Below, in pieces: positions 25,479-28,171 of a stretch of 28,171 nt of DNA; within the stretch, counting starts at the first letter, position 1, and the number at the start of each line of letters is the position of its first letter. The notes under the pieces are model-generated. The model had not been told where the DNA came from, searched no databases, and saw only the letters and a program-made list of their open reading frames with translations. A program made the translations under genes and the position numbers. Origin of the DNA: RGIG7111 sp036839975 (lineage in GTDB: Bacteria > Bacillota > Clostridia > Peptostreptococcales > Anaerovoracaceae). The DNA lies in NCBI GenBank assembly GCA_036839975.1, contig DAISVU010000017.1:1-28171 (forward strand), written 5' to 3'.

Positions 25479-26048
25479 ATGGAGAAACTTACTGTACAAG
25501 AAGCAAAACGGATAAACGATACAATGGTAACCGAGGAACACCTTAAACTGCATGCGGCTAATGTTGCGGCATGCATGGGTGCAATGGCACAGCATTTTAA
25601 TGAAGATAAGGAGCATTGGGAAGCGATCGGATATCTGCACGATTATGATTATGAAAAATATCCGAAAGAACATCTTGCTCATACGGAGGAACCTTTGAGA
25701 GAAGAAGGTGTTCCTGAAGAAGATATACGCGCAATCATGGCGCACGGTTATACTGTCTGTACTGACGTGGAGCCTGTCACAAATATGGAAAAGAGCCTGT
25801 TTACAGTTGATGAGTTGAGCGGCATAATTCAGGCGGCAGCACGCATGCGTCCCAACGGAATTACGGATATGAGCATAAAGAGCTTTATGAAAAAATGGAA
25901 GAGCAAAAGCTTTGCTGCAAAATGTAACAGGCCGCTGATACTGCAGGGCTGTGAAATGTTGGGAATGGATATAAGAGAGGTTTCTGAAATCTGCATAGCG
26001 GGCATGAAAGAGCACGCTTGCGAATTGCATCTGGGGAAACAGGAATAA
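25479..26048 (+). CDS. HD-domain predicted hydrolase
   Basis: A 189-residue cytoplasmic protein of the HD superfamily. The metal-binding pattern is visible as His25 (HLKLHAANVA), the HD pair at 54-55 in AIGYLHDYDYEKYP, His64/His68 and His89 in IMAHGY. Members are phosphohydrolases or phosphodiesterases acting on nucleotides; this subgroup (often annotated HDIG or HAD-like HD hydrolase) has no firmly known substrate that I can name. ATG 25479 has GAGAGGAA eight bases upstream. It is followed by a shared terminator and the converging tRNA-Glu gene. Confidence 0.7.
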   Translation: MEKLTVQEAKRINDTMVTEEHLKLHAANVAACMGAMAQHFNEDKEHWEAIGYLHDYDYEKYPKEHLAHTEEPLREEGVPEEDIRAIMAHGYTVCTDVEPVTNMEKSLFTVDELSGIIQAAARMRPNGITDMSIKSFMKKWKSKSFAAKCNRPLILQGCEMLGMDIREVSEICIAGMKEHACELHLGKQE

Positions 26049-26049
26049 A

Positions 26050-26084
26050 AAACCTCGCATCAATGAGATTGCAAGGTTTTTCTT
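26050..26084. terminator. Bidirectional terminator between HD gene and tRNA-Glu
   Basis: AACCTCGCA (26051-26059) pairs with TGCAAGGTT (26070-26078) with one mismatch. It is flanked by A residues on the left and TTTTT on the right, so it can stop transcription from both sides. Confidence 0.65.
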
Positions 26085-26086
26085 GT

Positions 26087-26161
26087 TGGTATCCCGTGGG
26101 GGAGTCGAACCCCCGATTCAGCCGTGAGAGGGCTACGTCTTGACCACTTGACCAACGGGAC
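26087..26161 (-). tRNA. tRNA-Glu (anticodon CUC)
   Basis: On the minus strand a full cloverleaf: acceptor GTCCCGT with ACGGGAT (first pair G-U), D arm GTC/GAC, anticodon stem TAGCC/GGCTG with loop CTCTCAC (anticodon CTC, reads GAG), T arm GGGGG-TTCGACT-CCCCC, and an encoded ACCA end. 75 nt with no intron. Confidence 0.93.
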
Positions 26162-26195
26162 AAAAAAATTATTGATTTTTACGTGCGCGAAATTT

Positions 26196-26224
26196 ATTAT
26201 AATGCCTTTTGCAGCATTTGTCTA
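26196..26224 (-). promoter_or_regulatory. tRNA-Glu promoter
   Basis: On the minus strand TAGACA (26224-26219), 17 bases, then TATAAT (26201-26196). It ends about 35 bases before the tRNA 5' end. Confidence 0.55.
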
Positions 26225-26309
26225 TTAAAAAATCATGTATTGTAGAAATTTTATTCATTTTTGTAATGCGGTATGCACAAAAGGCATTTATGCGACAGGA
26301 AACCGTTGT

Positions 26310-27932
26310 CTATCCGAAAATGTTGCCGGAGTTCAGTTGTTCTTCGGGATCAAAGAGTTTTTTCAATTGGTGCATCGCATCTATTTGACAAGGTGAATAA
26401 AGTTCTTTCAAAAGCCAGACTTTCAGCTTTCCAATACCGTGTTCAGCTGATACCGATCCTCCCATTTTTACGACATTTTGTGCCCAACGTGAATAAAGAG
26501 CTTTACCGCGTGCATATTCTTCATTGCTGCGAGGGATTATATTTACATGGATGTGATTGTCTCCGATATGTCCAAAGGCTGCAGATTGAAATCCCCCGGC
26601 AAAAAGATCCTTTCGGTACATTGAGAGAATTTCTTCAAGACAGTCATCAGGTACGGACATGTCGGTCCCAAGTTTTGTTATTGATGGAAAATCTTTTTTT
26701 ATATGTCCGATCTGTTCATTTACACATGCAGGGGTGGCATGGCGAAAATCCTTCAGTTTTGAAAGCCTTGTGGGATCTAGAGCACCCCAGGTAATTTGAG
26801 GGTCGCCGCCGCATGCAATTATTACATCGCTCAGCTTTTGAAAATTTGATTTAAGCTCAGCAATGTCATCAGAAATGAATTCGGTATATATTGCACATAA
26901 GCCGAAGTCTGAGATTCCGTAATCACTGATTGTCGGATCGCGATCTGCAGCGGATGTTCTTCTATTACAGCCTGAGGGGTATAGAGGTGCTCCGCATGTC
27001 CTGCTTTCGCATTTTGCATCACCCGATATTTTAAAATCAGACGTTACTTTATCAAGTGAGGTATCTTCGATATCTGCAGAACGCATAAGTCGTAGCGCAT
27101 CAGCACCGAAAAACTCCAGTGCTTCAGGTGTTATGGTCAGACCGTTGTCAACTGAGCGCATTTTTTTTACAAAGGAGATCACATCGCTTTCTCGTTTAAA
27201 GAATACTACTATGCCCCATGTGTGTTTAGGTAATTTCTTAAGTGCCAGTTTCGCTGAGGTTATTATGCCTAGAGTACCTTCTGATCCTATGAAAAGATCT
27301 ATCATGTCCATATCAGGTTTGATAAAATAGCCGGCAGTGTGTTTGCTGACATTGGGCATTGTTATGTCGGGAAGTCTCCCTGAGACAACGTTGCCGTTTT
27401 TAGTAGTAAGAGAAAATTCACGACCGTGCGCTTTGCACTTCGGATTGCGAACCAGATGGATTTTATCACCTCCGGCAAGGATCACATCGAGTTCAAGAAT
27501 GTGATCGCGTACTGATCCGTAACGATAGCTTCTTGCACCTGAAGAGTTACATGCAGCCATTCCTCCGATCTCGGCGGTAGTTTCAGTAGGATCGGGAGGA
27601 AAGAAAAAGCCCTGAAATGCGAGATCGTATCTCAAATTTTGAAGTATAATCCCAGGTTGAACTGTTATATATGGCTTATCGCATTTAAGATCAATGTCAA
27701 GCACTTTGTCCATAAGCTCCATGCTTATCGTTATGCCGCCTTGAGGGACACAGCCTGCTGTGAGACCGGTGCGCGCACCCTGGGTAGTTATATGCTTTCC
27801 GCTGCTGTTTTTCAATATATAAATAACGTCTTCTTCCGATTCGGGAAGAAAGACACAGTCTGTAGTACCTGTCTGTCTGGATTCATCTGATAGGTATGCG
27901 GCGATCATGTCGCTTTCCGTTATACGTTTCAC
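26310..27932 (-). CDS. GlcD-family FAD-binding oxidase (D-2-hydroxyacid dehydrogenase type)
   Basis: A 540-residue flavoprotein of the FAD-binding type 4 / GlcD-D-lactate dehydrogenase family, expected to oxidise a 2-hydroxy acid such as D-lactate or glycolate. The FAD domain shows QGARTGLTAGCVPQGG (about 51-66), PPDPTETTAEIGGMAACNSSGARSYRYGSVRDHI (112-145) and IGSEGTLGIIT; the C-terminal FAD-oxidase domain shows GHIGDNHIHVN and SAEHGIGKLK. The start is GTG 27932 (MKRITESD), 8 bases after AAAAGGAGG; an upstream ATG frame passes through that site. Residues about 298-345 form an extra polar segment with three cysteines (KCESRTCGAPLYPSGC) not usual in the family. No Etf or lactate permease gene is in the window, so the electron acceptor and the substrate are open. 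Confidence 0.82.
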   Translation of the reverse strand: MKRITESDMIAAYLSDESRQTGTTDCVFLPESEEDVIYILKNSSGKHITTQGARTGLTAGCVPQGGITISMELMDKVLDIDLKCDKPYITVQPGIILQNLRYDLAFQGFFFPPDPTETTAEIGGMAACNSSGARSYRYGSVRDHILELDVILAGGDKIHLVRNPKCKAHGREFSLTTKNGNVVSGRLPDITMPNVSKHTAGYFIKPDMDMIDLFIGSEGTLGIITSAKLALKKLPKHTWGIVVFFKRESDVISFVKKMRSVDNGLTITPEALEFFGADALRLMRSADIEDTSLDKVTSDFKISGDAKCESRTCGAPLYPSGCNRRTSAADRDPTISDYGISDFGLCAIYTEFISDDIAELKSNFQKLSDVIIACGGDPQITWGALDPTRLSKLKDFRHATPACVNEQIGHIKKDFPSITKLGTDMSVPDDCLEEILSMYRKDLFAGGFQSAAFGHIGDNHIHVNIIPRSNEEYARGKALYSRWAQNVVKMGGSVSAEHGIGKLKVWLLKELYSPCQIDAMHQLKKLFDPEEQLNSGNIFG

Positions 27933-28111
27933 TGCAGGATCCTCCTTTTCTGCTTGCTTTACTTTAATACAAAAGTGCTTATTTAAAAATTTCAAAGAGA
28001 CATTGATATTATACATGGGCAGACACATTTTACAAAAGCATTATGTTTGAGAAATTGATCAGATCCTGAAAAAAACTTGATGCATAAACAACAAAGCATT
28101 ATATCCATGAA

Positions 28112-28147
28112 ATTTCTGTAATGTGATAAGACATATGTTACAGAAAT
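28112..28147. repeat. Perfect 10-bp inverted repeat at the right edge
   Basis: ATTTCTGTAA (28112-28121) and TTACAGAAAT (28138-28147) are separated by 16 bases and lie about 180 bases before the oxidase start on the minus strand. It could be an operator for that gene or for a gene beyond the window, or a hairpin. No known consensus was recognised. Confidence 0.45.
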
Positions 28148-28171
28148 AGATAAAAAAAGAGAGCTACTTTG

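Noticed and set aside
1..28171. CRISPR arrays, rRNA genes or complete insertion sequences
   Set aside because: No regularly spaced repeats, no rRNA-like stretches and no transposase frames were seen on either strand.

Overview
The window looks like a chromosomal segment of a low-to-moderate GC, Gram-positive anaerobe of the Bacillota, class Clostridia. This is inferred from the gene set: a long-form hibernation factor preceded by a raiA-type structured RNA, a cdaA-cdaR-glmM-glmS operon, a 557-residue GltX, strong AGGAGG ribosome-binding sites and frequent TTG/GTG starts. The standard code is used, since intact genes end in TGA. A finer placement is not possible from sequence reading alone.

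Layout. Positions 1-2380 are accessory and partly decayed: a 5'-truncated ABC-2 permease beside a direct-repeat patch that may be the end of a mobile element, an intact ArsR repressor with a clear promoter and operator, an arsenite methyltransferase broken by an in-frame TGA, and a frameshifted remnant of a small protein family. Positions 2501-11389 are a seven-gene transport operon: a complete NikABCDE-type nickel/peptide ABC importer, with an attenuator-like hairpin between nikA and nikB, followed almost without gaps by two exporter-fold ABC half-transporters. The first of these has a Gly-to-Asp change in its Walker A motif. After a 234-base gap come a metallo-beta-lactamase-fold hydrolase and an overlapping leucine-carboxyl-methyltransferase-like enzyme (11624-13308), then a convergent XRE regulator (13446-13817). 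Two near-identical 12-bp palindromes lie on either side of the regulator gene, one of them in its own promoter.

Positions 13986-21680 are conserved housekeeping: the raiA RNA with its own promoter, hpf, the c-di-AMP cyclase operon cdaA-cdaR joined to glmM and glmS (UDP-GlcNAc precursor supply), and adenosylhomocysteinase, whose NAD-binding loop has a Gly-to-Asp change. A bidirectional terminator separates these from gltX on the minus strand (21842-23515). Then follow a CCA-adding enzyme, an uncharacterised HD-domain hydrolase with a perfect inverted repeat in its leader, tRNA-Glu(CUC) on the minus strand, and a GlcD-family FAD oxidase on the minus strand.

The best candidate for something undescribed is the importer plus exporter-fold pair plus hydrolase plus methyltransferase plus regulator block (2501-13817). 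It could handle a metal-ligand complex or small peptide-like molecule, but the substrate cannot be read from the sequence. The other most distinctive element is the raiA-type RNA.
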